From: Paenibacillus pabuli
Lineage (GTDB): Bacteria > Bacillota > Bacilli > Paenibacillales > Paenibacillaceae
Assembly: GCF_023101145.1 (NCBI RefSeq)
Contig: NZ_CP073714.1
Coordinates: 7,006,001 to 7,070,000 of the forward strand
DNA length: 64,000 nucleotides
Reading direction: 5' to 3'
Shown here: piece after piece, positions 49,998 to 59,551 of the stretch
Layout: each line of letters opens with the position of its first letter
Position numbering within the stretch: position 1 is the stretch's first letter
The notes under the pieces: model-generated
What the model saw: only the letters and a program-made list of their open reading frames with translations
Told to the model about the DNA's origin: nothing
The model's database searches: none
Program-made: the position numbers and the translations under genes

Positions 49998-52817
49998 TTA
50001 ACGAATCTCGAAATGGCTGACACGTACTCCTGCGGACAACACGAGGTATACATCCTGTTGACCCGATACGCCTTGCAGGTCTGCCTTAACCGTGGCCCAC
50101 TGTTGTGCCTCGCCCTGTGTCAGTTCCACGCGTCCTGCCAGTGTACCGTCAGGTGCGCCCAGTCGAACTTCCAATACCGCATTTGCCTGTTCTGCCGATA
50201 CACGAGCTTCAAGCGCTGCTGCCCCGCTGCCCAGATCCGCATCTTTGAAGGCAATCCATCCCTGCTCTCCAATCACACGGACAGAAGTTCCGCCTTCCTT
50301 GCTCTCATCCAGATCCACACCGAAGTATGCATCGTAATTCTCGGCACGAGTAGCTACACCCAGATTACGTGCAGGAATAGTCTCGCCTTGTACGGTCAGG
50401 TCAGCAACAAGCTGAACGTCGGCAGAAGATTTGCCCACCATAATGGAGTAGGTGCCGCTTTCGACCACATAACGATCACGGGTTACATCCCAGATCGCCA
50501 GTTCCTGAACGGGCAGTGTGAAGCTGACTTTTACTGTAGCTCCAGCTTCAATATGCAGACGACGGAAACCTTTTAATGTTTTGAGCGGACGTTTCACACG
50601 GGACTGTCCGGCGCGCACGTACAACTGAACAACCTCATCACTGGCGATCGCTCCTGTATTTGTCACGTCCACATGCACAGTGATTGTCTCACCCACGCCA
50701 GCTTGGGCCGGATTCAGCTCCAAATTGCTGTATTTAAACGATGCATACGTTAATCCATGTCCGAATGGATACAGTACGTCACCTTCAAAATACTGATACG
50801 TACGTCCGGATTGAATGATATCGTAATCTCTGATATCGGTCAGCTGATCTGCCGATTGTACCCATGTCATATTCAGGCGGCCTGCTGGCGCATAATCGCC
50901 ATACAATACGTCAGCCACAGCGTTCCCCAACTCTTGTCCTGCATGGGATGTATATAATACAGCCGGGATGTTCTCCTGTATCCAGTTGGATGTGAATGGG
51001 TAACTTCCCACGATAACTACAACAGTATTTGGATTCGCTGCATATACGGCTTCAACCAGACGCTGCTGGGATTCAGCCAGATCCAGACCTGGACGGTCGA
51101 TCTCTTCTTTACCATTCACAAGTGGATTGTTGCCGACAAATACAATCGCCGTCTCCGCTTCCTTCGCGGCCGCTACCGCTTCTTCCAATCCATTCACGAC
51201 AATATCCTTTTTGAATGTTTCCGCAGCACCGAAGGATTTCAACTCTTCGGAGACGGCAAACGCATCGTTTCCGCCATTCGGTGCTGTTACGGTTTTGCCG
51301 TTCCAAGTCGTTAGCCCCACGCTTCCATCCTGCTCCGGCAACAGATGGAATACTTCCTTCACAAACCAGCCATATACTTCATCCGCCGATGCCGTAACCG
51401 TTTCTTCATCTGTTGTCAGATATTTGCCGTTGCTTGCTGCCTGCAGGGTATAGCTGCCAAAGCCCCAGTCACTCAGTGTAAATGTCTCGGCATCTCCTGA
51501 AGCAATGATGGATGATTTCTCATCTCCAGCCAGCCCGACAGCCTTGCCGCTTGCTGCGGAAGTAAGTGTAATGCGGTCATTACCATCCTTGAACGCAACT
51601 TTGTCGCTGCCTACTTTGCCGCTGATCGCTTCAAGCGGGGATACGCTATATGGCATGGTGCCTGCATACCAGTCACGATAGACTGTTCCGCCCAGTTGAC
51701 CAATCACAGCCACTTTGCCGGATTTTGTTTTATCCAGCGGCAGTGTGCCTTGATCATTTTTGAGCAATACCACTTGTTCTCTCGCTGCTCTCAATGACAA
51801 AGCCCTCGCCTTTTCCGTCATCATCGCTTCTTCACCAATCGAAGCATACGGATTGCCCTCAGCCGGATCGAATTCTCCCAGACGGAAACGGACACGGAAC
51901 GTATTAAACAGCGCTAGATCAATGTCATCCATGGTGAGTGTGCCCTGCTCCAATCCTTCACGCAGCGCCTGCTTCGACAGCTCCGCATCATCGGTAATGC
52001 TGTCAATTCCGGCTTTGACGGATTCTACTGTACCTGGTGTGTGGGAATCATAGTATTTATGATCGTTCTTAATCCCCATGACGTCCCCTGCATCACTCAC
52101 GATGAAGCCATCCATGCCCCATTCGCCCTTCACAATCTCGTTTACAAACGGATGCAGCAATGCCGGTGTACCATTAATCGAGTTGTACGCGGTCATCATG
52201 GACTGTGCGCCGCCCTCTTTAAACGGTTTCTCGAACGCCTTCAAATAATATTCACGCATGTTGCGTGGATCAATGCTCGATGAACCACTGCCGCGGTCCA
52301 CTTCATTATTGTTTGCAAGGAAATGCTTCAACGTGGCAACCGCCCTGTAATACTTCGGATGGTCGCCCTGGATTCCCTTAACCAAAGCCGTTGTCAGCTC
52401 AGCAGTCAGTTCCGGGTCTTCACCATAAGCCTCTTCGTTCCGACCCCAACGCGGATCACGCTCCATATCAACCGTAGGTGCCCACAGCGTCAGACCGTTT
52501 ACTGCTGGATTGCGTTTGTAAAATACACGTGCCTCGTCTCCGATCACGGAGCCGATTTCTTTCATCAGGTCCGCATCCCATGTACACGCCAGCCCTACCG
52601 GCTGCGGGAAGGAAGTCGCTTCGCCAAGCCAAGCCAGACCATGGGCTGCTTCTGTGCCGTGTTTGTATGCTGCGATACCCAGTCGTTCTACTGCGGGTTG
52701 GTATTGCAGCATGGATTCGATTTTCTCATCTTCCGACAGACGGGATACGAGGTCCTTTACACGTGTATCCAGTTCGAGCGTTGTATCCTGGAAAGGATAT
52801 TTCGTTTGGTTGGTCAT
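49998..52817 (-). CDS. GH3-family beta-glucosidase, multidomain
   Basis: About 939 residues, without a signal peptide. The GH3 core carries WAPTVDMERDPRWGRNEEAYGE, KHFLANNNE and the nucleophile Asp in FIVSDAGDV. An inserted domain near residues 410-540 has fascin-like repeats (SGKAVGLAGDE; NGKYLTTDEE). A fibronectin-III-like domain (YPFGHGLTYASFKYS...) follows, then a carbohydrate-binding-like jelly roll at the C-terminus. It probably cleaves glucan oligosaccharides in the cytoplasm, completing digestion begun by secreted glucanases. The ATG before TNQTKYPF is ten bases after AAAGGAG. Confidence 0.92.
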   Translation of the reverse strand: MTNQTKYPFQDTTLELDTRVKDLVSRLSEDEKIESMLQYQPAVERLGIAAYKHGTEAAHGLAWLGEATSFPQPVGLACTWDADLMKEIGSVIGDEARVFYKRNPAVNGLTLWAPTVDMERDPRWGRNEEAYGEDPELTAELTTALVKGIQGDHPKYYRAVATLKHFLANNNEVDRGSGSSSIDPRNMREYYLKAFEKPFKEGGAQSMMTAYNSINGTPALLHPFVNEIVKGEWGMDGFIVSDAGDVMGIKNDHKYYDSHTPGTVESVKAGIDSITDDAELSKQALREGLEQGTLTMDDIDLALFNTFRVRFRLGEFDPAEGNPYASIGEEAMMTEKARALSLRAAREQVVLLKNDQGTLPLDKTKSGKVAVIGQLGGTVYRDWYAGTMPYSVSPLEAISGKVGSDKVAFKDGNDRITLTSAASGKAVGLAGDEKSSIIASGDAETFTLSDWGFGSYTLQAASNGKYLTTDEETVTASADEVYGWFVKEVFHLLPEQDGSVGLTTWNGKTVTAPNGGNDAFAVSEELKSFGAAETFKKDIVVNGLEEAVAAAKEAETAIVFVGNNPLVNGKEEIDRPGLDLAESQQRLVEAVYAANPNTVVVIVGSYPFTSNWIQENIPAVLYTSHAGQELGNAVADVLYGDYAPAGRLNMTWVQSADQLTDIRDYDIIQSGRTYQYFEGDVLYPFGHGLTYASFKYSNLELNPAQAGVGETITVHVDVTNTGAIASDEVVQLYVRAGQSRVKRPLKTLKGFRRLHIEAGATVKVSFTLPVQELAIWDVTRDRYVVESGTYSIMVGKSSADVQLVADLTVQGETIPARNLGVATRAENYDAYFGVDLDESKEGGTSVRVIGEQGWIAFKDADLGSGAAALEARVSAEQANAVLEVRLGAPDGTLAGRVELTQGEAQQWATVKADLQGVSGQQDVYLVLSAGVRVSHFEIR

Positions 52818-53196
52818 GATATGGAATCTCCTTTGGGCTTTCAATGGTTTATTTAAAATGATAGCGAATACATAACCAGCAAATAATTACGATGTAATCT
52901 TGATGTATCCGACCTCACAATTCGAAGATATAACCTTTTATAACAAGCAATTTACAGGCCATCGTTAACTCTTCTTTTTATTTACTAAAACGGTTTCGAT
53001 AAAACTATCATATAGCATGTTTGGCAAAAAAAACAGGGGGCTCCATAGGAAAATGTGAACTTTCCTGGGGAAAGTATGAGGACAACCGTTTTATTCTGGC
53101 ACAGTATGGTAATCATGGATAGGAGTATAGTTATGACGTTCTTATTGAGCCAAGCATAGTCCTTAATGAAGGAGAATATTGAAGGAGGAAAATCGA
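52818..53196. other. Divergent promoter region of the GH3 and FAD-Rieske genes
   Basis: No gene. It holds an operator-like dyad TTTACTAAAACGGTTTCGAT (52981-53000, continuing to 53003) of LacI type, a second AACCGTTTTATT at about 53084-53095, and a perfect dyad ACTTTCC/GGAAAGT at 53059-53075. No promoter hexamers could be assigned with confidence. Confidence 0.45.
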
Positions 53197-54741
53197 GTGA
53201 GTGACCACCAACAGCCCTCCACGGGTTTGCCTTCCATTCCGGAATCGCTGTGGAGAGCAACAAATACATTCAATGAATATCCGAAACTGACAGAAAATAC
53301 AACTGCCGATGTAGCCATTATTGGTGCAGGAATCGCGGGCATCACAACCGCCTATCTGCTGGCCCAGAAAGGTATGCGCGTGGTTGTGCTTGAAGCTGGA
53401 AAAGTACTGGACGGCACAACCGGCCATACAACCGCCAAAATATCCGCACAGCATGGCGTGATATTCGATGAATTGCTGCATCATTTTGGTGAGGAACAGG
53501 CCCGCATGTATTATGAAGGCAATGCGACAGCAGCCAAGTGGATACGCGATCTGGTAAAAGAGAAGAAGATCGATTGTCAGTGGGCTGAGGAAGATGCCTA
53601 CGTCTATATTCAATCCGAGGAAAACCTCAAGAAGCTGGAAATTGAACTGACCGCCTATGGCAAGCTGGATATTCCGGGTCAATGGGTTGATCCCCTTCCT
53701 ATCCCTGTCCCATCCAGGGCAGGCATTAAGATGCCGGGACAGGCTCGATTTGATCCGCTTCGTTATCTACATTACCTACTGGAATCTGCAGTTAAGCAAG
53801 GTGTCCGCATTTACGAACATACAACGGTAACCGATGTAGAGGAAGACGCCTCGTTACATGTGCGAACATATGAGAACGGTCCATCCGTAACGGCCGAACA
53901 TGTCGTTGTCGCCTCCCATTTTCCGGTTTACGACCCTGGGTTTTATTTTACAAGGCTGCACGCTGAACGTTCTTATGCTGTTGTTGTTGAGCCTCAGAAG
54001 CCGTTTACTGGTGGGATGTACCTCTCGGATGATGAACCTTATCGTTCACTTCGCACCGTGATCCATGAAGGCAAGGAACACATCCTGTTCGGAGGAGAAA
54101 ATCACAAAACAGGACAAGGCATCTGTACGTTTGGTCACTATGAACATCTGGAGCGTTATGCAGCCGAAACATTTGGCATTCGCAACATTCCGTTTCGCTG
54201 GTCAGCCCAGGACCTGATTTCACTCGACAAGGTCCCTTACATTGGACCGATCACTGGACGACATGAGCGTGTTTATGTAGCTACAGGTTTTGCCAAGTGG
54301 GGCATGACCACAGGAACGATGGCTGGACATATTCTTACGGATCGAATTACTGGACGGGACAACTCTTACGCAGCTGTATTCGATCCTGCAAGGTTCAAGG
54401 CAGATCCTGGAGTGAAAAACTTCATTGTAGAGAATGCCAATGTAGCCAAGGAACTAATTTCCGGCAAAGTAGGCATTATTCACAGAAACGTCGGAGAACT
54501 CGGTAACGATGAAGGGTCTGTTGTTCGCCATGACGGCAAACGGGCTGGCGCCTACAAAGATCCGAATGGCAAACTCTTTCTGGTGGACACTACCTGCACC
54601 CACTTGGGCTGTGAGGTGGAATGGAATAAAGGGGAACGCTCCTGGGATTGTCCATGCCATGGCTCACGCTACGACTACGCTGGCAAAGTCATTGAAGGCC
54701 CTGCCGTTGAAGACCTCAAGGTGTTGGAAGCACAGGAATAA
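53197..54741 (+). CDS. FAD-dependent oxidoreductase fused to a Rieske iron-sulfur domain
   Basis: 514 residues. A DAO-type FAD domain starts with IIGAGIAGITTAYLLA, and the last 100 residues are a Rieske domain: CTHLGC and CPCHGSRYD give the two Cys and two His ligands of a 2Fe-2S cluster (C467, H469, C485, H488). Such fusions are found in Bacillota (YhfW type) and oxidise an unknown amine or small substrate. The GTG is chosen because AAGGAGG lies eight bases upstream; the TTG at the start of the open frame has no site. Confidence 0.9.
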   Translation: MSDHQQPSTGLPSIPESLWRATNTFNEYPKLTENTTADVAIIGAGIAGITTAYLLAQKGMRVVVLEAGKVLDGTTGHTTAKISAQHGVIFDELLHHFGEEQARMYYEGNATAAKWIRDLVKEKKIDCQWAEEDAYVYIQSEENLKKLEIELTAYGKLDIPGQWVDPLPIPVPSRAGIKMPGQARFDPLRYLHYLLESAVKQGVRIYEHTTVTDVEEDASLHVRTYENGPSVTAEHVVVASHFPVYDPGFYFTRLHAERSYAVVVEPQKPFTGGMYLSDDEPYRSLRTVIHEGKEHILFGGENHKTGQGICTFGHYEHLERYAAETFGIRNIPFRWSAQDLISLDKVPYIGPITGRHERVYVATGFAKWGMTTGTMAGHILTDRITGRDNSYAAVFDPARFKADPGVKNFIVENANVAKELISGKVGIIHRNVGELGNDEGSVVRHDGKRAGAYKDPNGKLFLVDTTCTHLGCEVEWNKGERSWDCPCHGSRYDYAGKVIEGPAVEDLKVLEAQE

Positions 54742-54783
54742 CAAAAGCTGCAGCGTCTATCGTTATACATCTTCATCCCATAG

Positions 54784-54832
54784 ACCCGGATCGGAATCCG
54801 TCCTCAGACGGAAGCACCCGATCCGGGTTTTG
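54784..54832 (+). terminator. Terminator after the FAD-Rieske gene
   Basis: ACCCGGATCGG and CCGATCCGGGT form an 11-bp stem with a nested TCCGTC/GACGGA stem, then TTTTG. Confidence 0.88.
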
Positions 54833-54925
54833 CGTATGCTGATCTATAGATTGAGTTATGGAGATAAAGGAGTCAGTTCAACTTAGAGGTACATCGTGAC
54901 AAGGAACTATTTTAAAATCACTACC

Positions 54926-54954
54926 TTGCATTAAATAGTACCGGATGCTATGAT
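54926..54954 (+). promoter_or_regulatory. Sigma-A promoter of the PadR operon
   Basis: TTGCAT and TATGAT are separated by 17 bases. A palindrome ATGAATTCAT overlaps the -10 end and may be part of a PadR operator. Confidence 0.7.
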
Positions 54955-55016
54955 GAATTCATAACTACTGAACAATACACACTAGTGATTGGATAGAGCA
55001 ATAAGGAGGAACCCAA

Positions 55017-55346
55017 GTGAATGCGAATATTCAATTCAAAAAAGGGGTGCTGGAGCTATGCGTGCTTGTTCTGATCAACCGCCAGGATCGTTATGGCTAC
55101 GAACTGGCTCAGGCCATATCCCAGCATATTGAAGTGGCGGAAGGCGCGCTGTATCCCCTTTTGCGAAGATTGGTCAATGACGGCTATTGTACAACTTACC
55201 TGCAGGAATCCAGTGAAGGTCCGCCGCGTAAATATTACAAATTGTCTGATACAGGCCGTGACTATATGAAGACCCTTACGAATGAATGGAATAGTTTTGT
55301 GCGCAGTGTCGCAAATCTTATAGAGGAAGGTACCCCCAATGAATAA
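55017..55346 (+). CDS. PadR-family transcriptional regulator
   Basis: 109 residues with the PadR winged helix (GVLELCVLVLINRQDRYGYELAQAI; VAEGALYPLLRRLVNDGYC; GPPRKYYKLSDTGRDYM). It should repress its own operon, which continues with DUF1700 and DUF4097 membrane proteins. The GTG start lies after GGAGG. It overlaps the next gene by eight bases. Confidence 0.92.
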   Translation: MNANIQFKKGVLELCVLVLINRQDRYGYELAQAISQHIEVAEGALYPLLRRLVNDGYCTTYLQESSEGPPRKYYKLSDTGRDYMKTLTNEWNSFVRSVANLIEEGTPNE

Positions 55347-55926
55347 ACAACAATTCATGCAGGCAATGGAGGTTCATCTAAGACCGATGGACCCGCTGGA
55401 ACGGGCAGAATTGCTCGCTGATTATGAACAGCATTTTGAGATGGGATTAAGGGAAGGAAGACCGGAAGAAGAAATTGCCAGGGAACTGGGGCATCCGGTC
55501 GAGATTGCAAAAGAAGCACTCGGTTATCGGTATGATGCACAGACGCCAGGATCTGATCCGTTCTATGCACCAACATTTGAAGAAATGCGTCCGCAGCAAA
55601 GGGGAAATCGCGCTGCTCGCAACCTCTTCACGGCAATCGGACTTTTTTTCCTGAACATCATACTCGCGATTCCACTAGGGTTGACTCTGTGGTCGGTATG
55701 GCTCACGATTGCCAGTCTGTCGCTGCTGGTATTAGCCCCGGTCGCTGCTGCAGTGGATTTCTTATATCTCGACCATTTCGAGTATTCGGAATTGTTTGTT
55801 TCAATTGGAGTATTCGGAATAGGCATTCTATTCGCCCTTGCGACCAAATCGGTTTTTAAAACCTTTAAGTTAATCACTCTTCAGTATATAAGATGGAATC
55901 AAAAGACGATGAAAGGAGATGTCTAA
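55339..55926 (+). CDS. DUF1700 (HAAS-type) membrane protein
   Basis: 195 residues. The N-terminal HAAS-like helical region (LERAELLADYEQHFEMGLREGRPEEEIARELGHP) is followed by three or four membrane helices. Proteins of this family sit between a PadR regulator and a DUF4097 protein and probably relay signals at the membrane; the exact role is unknown. The start overlaps the PadR gene end. Confidence 0.88.
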   Translation: MNKQQFMQAMEVHLRPMDPLERAELLADYEQHFEMGLREGRPEEEIARELGHPVEIAKEALGYRYDAQTPGSDPFYAPTFEEMRPQQRGNRAARNLFTAIGLFFLNIILAIPLGLTLWSVWLTIASLSLLVLAPVAAAVDFLYLDHFEYSELFVSIGVFGIGILFALATKSVFKTFKLITLQYIRWNQKTMKGDV

Positions 55927-55928
55927 TC

Positions 55929-56828
55929 ATGAGCACCAAAAAATGGATCGCTCTAGCGATACTATGTATCGGCATCGGTTTGCTTGGAACCTCCATATAC
56001 GGAGTTGAGTTCGGAGACCAAAGAGAGGACTACTCCAAACGTTGGGAATTCAAAAATGATGAGCTGCACAACATCATGATGAATGCCAACTTCAGTGCAG
56101 ATGTTGAATTCATCGTAAGTCCCGATTCCAATGGCTACATTGAAGTGGATGGCAAGTGGGACCAGGCAACCATTGAAGCTTTTGAACAGGCCACGATTAC
56201 GAATGGAACCTTTACGTTGTCTCAGAAGGAACGCATGCGTTTGCAATTTTTCACCCTTTACTGGAATGATCTACGGCAAAAGATTACGGTTGCTCTGCCA
56301 GAAGGACATCAGCTGGATGAAGTCAACATCGTCTCTTCTTCCAGTGATCTGGACCTGGAGGGTCTGCATGCCAATACCTTGGATATTAACAATACGTCTG
56401 GAAGTATTCATCTCCAGGACATTACAGTACCAACCATTCAACTGGATCTAACTTCAGGAGACATTAAAGCTGCGGCAATTGCGGGAGACATGGAAGTAAA
56501 ACAAACTTCCGGAAGTTTCACGTTGAATGGCATAAATGGTGATGTGACTCGCAGTGTACAATCGGGAGATACCAAAATTACGCAATTGAACGGTGCGGCA
56601 GATGTTAAATTCACTTCCGGCAGTGTGAAGATCGAGCAAGAAGTTTCCGGTCCAATGGATGTATCGGGACATTCAGGAGATATTTCCATACAAGCAGCGC
56701 CCGATTTTGACGGCATTTACGATGCACAGGCTACTTCGGGTGATGTAAATATACCTGATTCCCCAATGGTAAGCCGTGATGTCATCAAAGCCCGTACCAC
56801 TTCCGGAAGCATCAAGATCAAACAATAA
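55929..56828 (+). CDS. DUF4097-type membrane-anchored beta-helix protein
   Basis: 300 residues. One N-terminal membrane helix (WIALAILCIGIGLLGTSIYG) anchors a long outer domain of short repeated strands with SGS or SGD turns (NNTSGSIHLQD, LTSGDIKAAA, QTSGSFTLNG), typical of DUF4097. The ATG is chosen from AAAGGAG about 11 bases upstream; the longer open frame runs back into DUF1700. It probably acts with its two upstream partners in envelope stress sensing. Confidence 0.88.
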   Translation: MSTKKWIALAILCIGIGLLGTSIYGVEFGDQREDYSKRWEFKNDELHNIMMNANFSADVEFIVSPDSNGYIEVDGKWDQATIEAFEQATITNGTFTLSQKERMRLQFFTLYWNDLRQKITVALPEGHQLDEVNIVSSSSDLDLEGLHANTLDINNTSGSIHLQDITVPTIQLDLTSGDIKAAAIAGDMEVKQTSGSFTLNGINGDVTRSVQSGDTKITQLNGAADVKFTSGSVKIEQEVSGPMDVSGHSGDISIQAAPDFDGIYDAQATSGDVNIPDSPMVSRDVIKARTTSGSIKIKQ

Positions 56829-56915
56829 TGTTAAGTCATAATGAAGCAAATATTCGAACTGTGGGTAATATAGTATAATTAAATGCTAGTCCAATTCTAA
56901 GGAGGAGTTACCCAC

Positions 56916-57635
56916 ATGGAACTTAAAAATAAAACGGCGGTCATCACTGGCGCCGGTAAAGGTATTGGCCGTGCCATTGCTGAAGCACTTGCCAAGGAAG
57001 GTGTACATCTCGGACTTATCGCTCGGACGGCCTCCGATCTGGAGGCTCTCCAGCAATCACTGAGCCAGGAATACGGTGTAAAAGTAACCAGTGCTATTGC
57101 TGATATCTCCGATCGCACCCAGGCTGAAGCAGCTGTGGCTGCGATTGAGATGGAGCTTGGTGCGGTAGATATTCTGATCAACAATGCAGGCATTGCAAGC
57201 TTTGGTACACTGCTGGACATGGACCCGGAAGAATGGGAACGCATCCTGCATGTTAATGTCATGGGTACATACTACGTAACTCGTGCTGTGCTGCCAAGCA
57301 TGATCAAGGAAAGCAGCGGCAGCATTATCAATATCGCTTCCACCGCAGGCGAGCGTGGATTCGCTACCGGCTCTGCTTATTGTGCTTCCAAATTCGCGCT
57401 GCTCGGCATGACCGAATCCCTGATGCAGGAAGTTCGCAAATCCAATATCCGGGTTACGGCGTTAACACCAAGCACAGTGAACACGGAACTGGCAACGAAT
57501 GCCGGACTGAAAGTTGGAGACGAAGACCGCATGATGCAAGCAGAAGACGTAGCTGAACTGGCTTTGGCGACGCTCAAGCTGTCGGATCGTGTATTTGTCA
57601 AAGCTGCTGGCATCTGGACAACTAATCCTCAGTAA
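56916..57635 (+). CDS. 3-ketoacyl-ACP reductase-like SDR
   Basis: 239 residues, FabG-like. Motifs are ITGAGKGIGRAIAEAL, NNAGIASFG, and the catalytic pattern IINIASTAGERG...YCASKFALLG. It reduces a 3-keto group or other carbonyl with NAD(P)H; the substrate is unknown. The ATG follows TAAGGAGG. Confidence 0.9.
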   Translation: MELKNKTAVITGAGKGIGRAIAEALAKEGVHLGLIARTASDLEALQQSLSQEYGVKVTSAIADISDRTQAEAAVAAIEMELGAVDILINNAGIASFGTLLDMDPEEWERILHVNVMGTYYVTRAVLPSMIKESSGSIINIASTAGERGFATGSAYCASKFALLGMTESLMQEVRKSNIRVTALTPSTVNTELATNAGLKVGDEDRMMQAEDVAELALATLKLSDRVFVKAAGIWTTNPQ

Positions 57636-57681
57636 GCAGAAGTAATCGAACAGGAGACTGTGTCAGTTCGTCAGTAATAAT

Positions 57682-57731
57682 AAAAGGACGATTCCCATCG
57701 TTATGTTCATCACTTTGGGAACCGTCCTTTT
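57682..57731. terminator. Bidirectional terminator between SDR and XRE genes
   Basis: AAAAGGACGATTCCCA and TGGGAACCGTCCTTTT form a long stem with one mismatch; U-rich flanks on both sides. It overlaps the last bases of the XRE gene. Confidence 0.9.
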
Positions 57732-58278
57732 ATGCATTCCATAAACGATCCAAATCAAGCTCCTTGGATACAGCGATCAGCACCACCGCGGGCTCCTCCC
57801 CAATATTGGTGACTTCATGAGGAACGATGGCATTCCAGCTGAACGAATCCCCCGCTTCCAGAATCTCTACATCCTCACACTGCTCTGCGCGAATTCGGCC
57901 TTGCAGAACCAGATGACTTTCTTCTCCGGCGTGCTTATTGACTCCTGTCGATGCACCTGCTGGCAGCTCCACAATGGACATGCGCATGGCTCCCTTGGCC
58001 GTTAGATGCTGTACCTTGATCTGCCCGCTTCCGGCAGTAGTCTCCTTGCGCTCATCCTTGCGCACCACATTCATCCGCTGCTCCGGTGACAGCAGCAAGT
58101 ATGGCAGTGGTACTTCCAGATAATCCGCGATACTTTCGAGCGTGGCGATGGACGGTGATGTTTTATTATTTTCCACGTTGCTGATAAACCCTTTGGACAG
58201 CCCCGTACCCTCACACAATTGCATAATGGTGATCTGTTTTTGTTTGCGGATCGTACGAATGGCCAGGCCAATATCCAT
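57730..58278 (-). CDS. XRE-family regulator with C-terminal cupin
   Basis: 182 residues: an N-terminal HTH (IRTIRKQKQITIMQLCEGTGLSKGFISNVEN in part) and a C-terminal cupin barrel (NKHAGEESHLVLQGRI; ILEAGDSFSWNAIVPHEVTN). The cupin should bind a small ligand or metal and control DNA binding. The ATG has GGGGAGG eight bases upstream. A tandem repeat just upstream may be an operator. Confidence 0.9.
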   Translation of the reverse strand: MDIGLAIRTIRKQKQITIMQLCEGTGLSKGFISNVENNKTSPSIATLESIADYLEVPLPYLLLSPEQRMNVVRKDERKETTAGSGQIKVQHLTAKGAMRMSIVELPAGASTGVNKHAGEESHLVLQGRIRAEQCEDVEILEAGDSFSWNAIVPHEVTNIGEEPAVVLIAVSKELDLDRLWNA

Positions 58279-58297
58279 ATTGCAATCCTCCCCCTAT

Positions 58298-58323
58298 GAT
58301 CTGTATATCCGATCTGTATATCC
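58298..58323. repeat. Tandem 13-bp repeat upstream of the XRE-cupin gene
   Basis: Two perfect, adjacent copies of GATCTGTATATCC lie about 20 bases before the start. They could be regulator binding sites. Confidence 0.6.
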
Positions 58324-58333
58324 AATACCCAAC

Positions 58334-58699
58334 CTATTCTGCGTTAGGTTCATAAAAAACAATCCTATTGCCAAACGGATCAATCACTGTCATTTCCCTT
58401 AGATTCCACGGCGTGTCGGTAATGCCCGGTCTGGAATGCTTGTACTTTTTCCGATTGAGCACCTCACATAATGCATCAAGCGCATCCGTTTCTATTCGTA
58501 AAGCTGCTCCAGGCGTACAATCGCCATGGTGTTCAGATAAGTGTAATTGAATGGAATCCAGAGATATCTGCATATATAACGGTAAATCTGGTTCAAACCG
58601 ATGTTCCCAATCCAATCGAAAACCCAGATATTCCAGGTAGAACTCTTTCGCCTTGTCTTCATCAAAGATTCTCAGAATAGGCACGATTCCTTTAAGCAT
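58334..58699 (-). CDS. Glyoxalase/VOC-family protein
   Basis: 121 residues, a single VOC unit (GIVPILRIFDEDKAKEFYLEYLGF start, VIDPFGNRIVFYEP end). Similar proteins include bleomycin-resistance-like and lyase members; the substrate is unknown. The ATG before LKGIVPI is about ten bases after AAGGA; a GTG three codons upstream is possible. Confidence 0.85.
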   Translation of the reverse strand: MLKGIVPILRIFDEDKAKEFYLEYLGFRLDWEHRFEPDLPLYMQISLDSIQLHLSEHHGDCTPGAALRIETDALDALCEVLNRKKYKHSRPGITDTPWNLREMTVIDPFGNRIVFYEPNAE

Positions 58700-58876
58700 A
58701 ATGATCACGTCCTTGGGAGTAATGTAGATTACTTATACGGAACATATTTTCATAATACAAAAAAAATATTGACCCTACAATGGAATCATGATAGATTTTG
58801 TTCATAAATAAGAATATTAATTTCATATTAGTGAACTTTATTTCAATTACACATTTCTTAACAGGTGGTGATTGCA

Positions 58877-59551
58877 TTGAGTTATTTATTGACTTACGAG
58901 GTCCGGCTTCCTTCCGATTACAATACAGAACAACAATATCCCGTTATCTTTGCCCTGCATGGCATGGGTTCGGATGAACAGGATATGCTTCGCTTAATGG
59001 AGCCTCTTCAGTCCGATTTTATTATTATCGCAGTAAGAGGGCCCATTGTTCAGGGGAGCGGTTATGCCTATTTTCAAATTAAAAGCATTGGCAACCCTGT
59101 CCGCGAGCTGTTCGACGCCTCTGTTCAAGGACTGCAACAGCTAATCGTTGATTTGTCCGCCAAATATGCCATTGATCCCGCACGGCGTTATATCGCCGGA
59201 TTCAGTCAGGGAGCCATTATGGCAATGACGCTCTCGCTGATCATGGGAGATGCAATTAAGGGAATTGTAGCCATGAGTGGTTACATTCCGCAATTTGTGA
59301 AAGACGAATATAAGATACAGCCCGATTCAGAGTTATCTGTGTTTATATCGCACGGTGACCAGGATCATCTCTTCCCGCTGCAGCTCGGCGAGGATAATTC
59401 CAACTTCTTCTACCAACACACCAATAACGTTACGTACGTTCCATATCACGGTGGACACCAAGTCACCCCCGACCTATATCAACAATTTCAACAATGGCTT
59501 CGGACGGATGCCAAGCTGGCTCCCGAAGACCTGAAAGGACTGAATTCATAA
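58877..59551 (+). CDS. Carboxylesterase/phospholipase-like alpha/beta hydrolase
   Basis: About 224 residues with the nucleophile elbow GFSQG, an acid in SHGDQDHLFPL and a histidine in YHGGHQVTPD. It probably hydrolyses esters in the cytoplasm. The TTG start is six bases after AGGTGGTG, but GTG codons slightly upstream are also possible. The stop overlaps the next gene by one base. Confidence 0.85.
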   Translation: MSYLLTYEVRLPSDYNTEQQYPVIFALHGMGSDEQDMLRLMEPLQSDFIIIAVRGPIVQGSGYAYFQIKSIGNPVRELFDASVQGLQQLIVDLSAKYAIDPARRYIAGFSQGAIMAMTLSLIMGDAIKGIVAMSGYIPQFVKDEYKIQPDSELSVFISHGDQDHLFPLQLGEDNSNFFYQHTNNVTYVPYHGGHQVTPDLYQQFQQWLRTDAKLAPEDLKGLNS

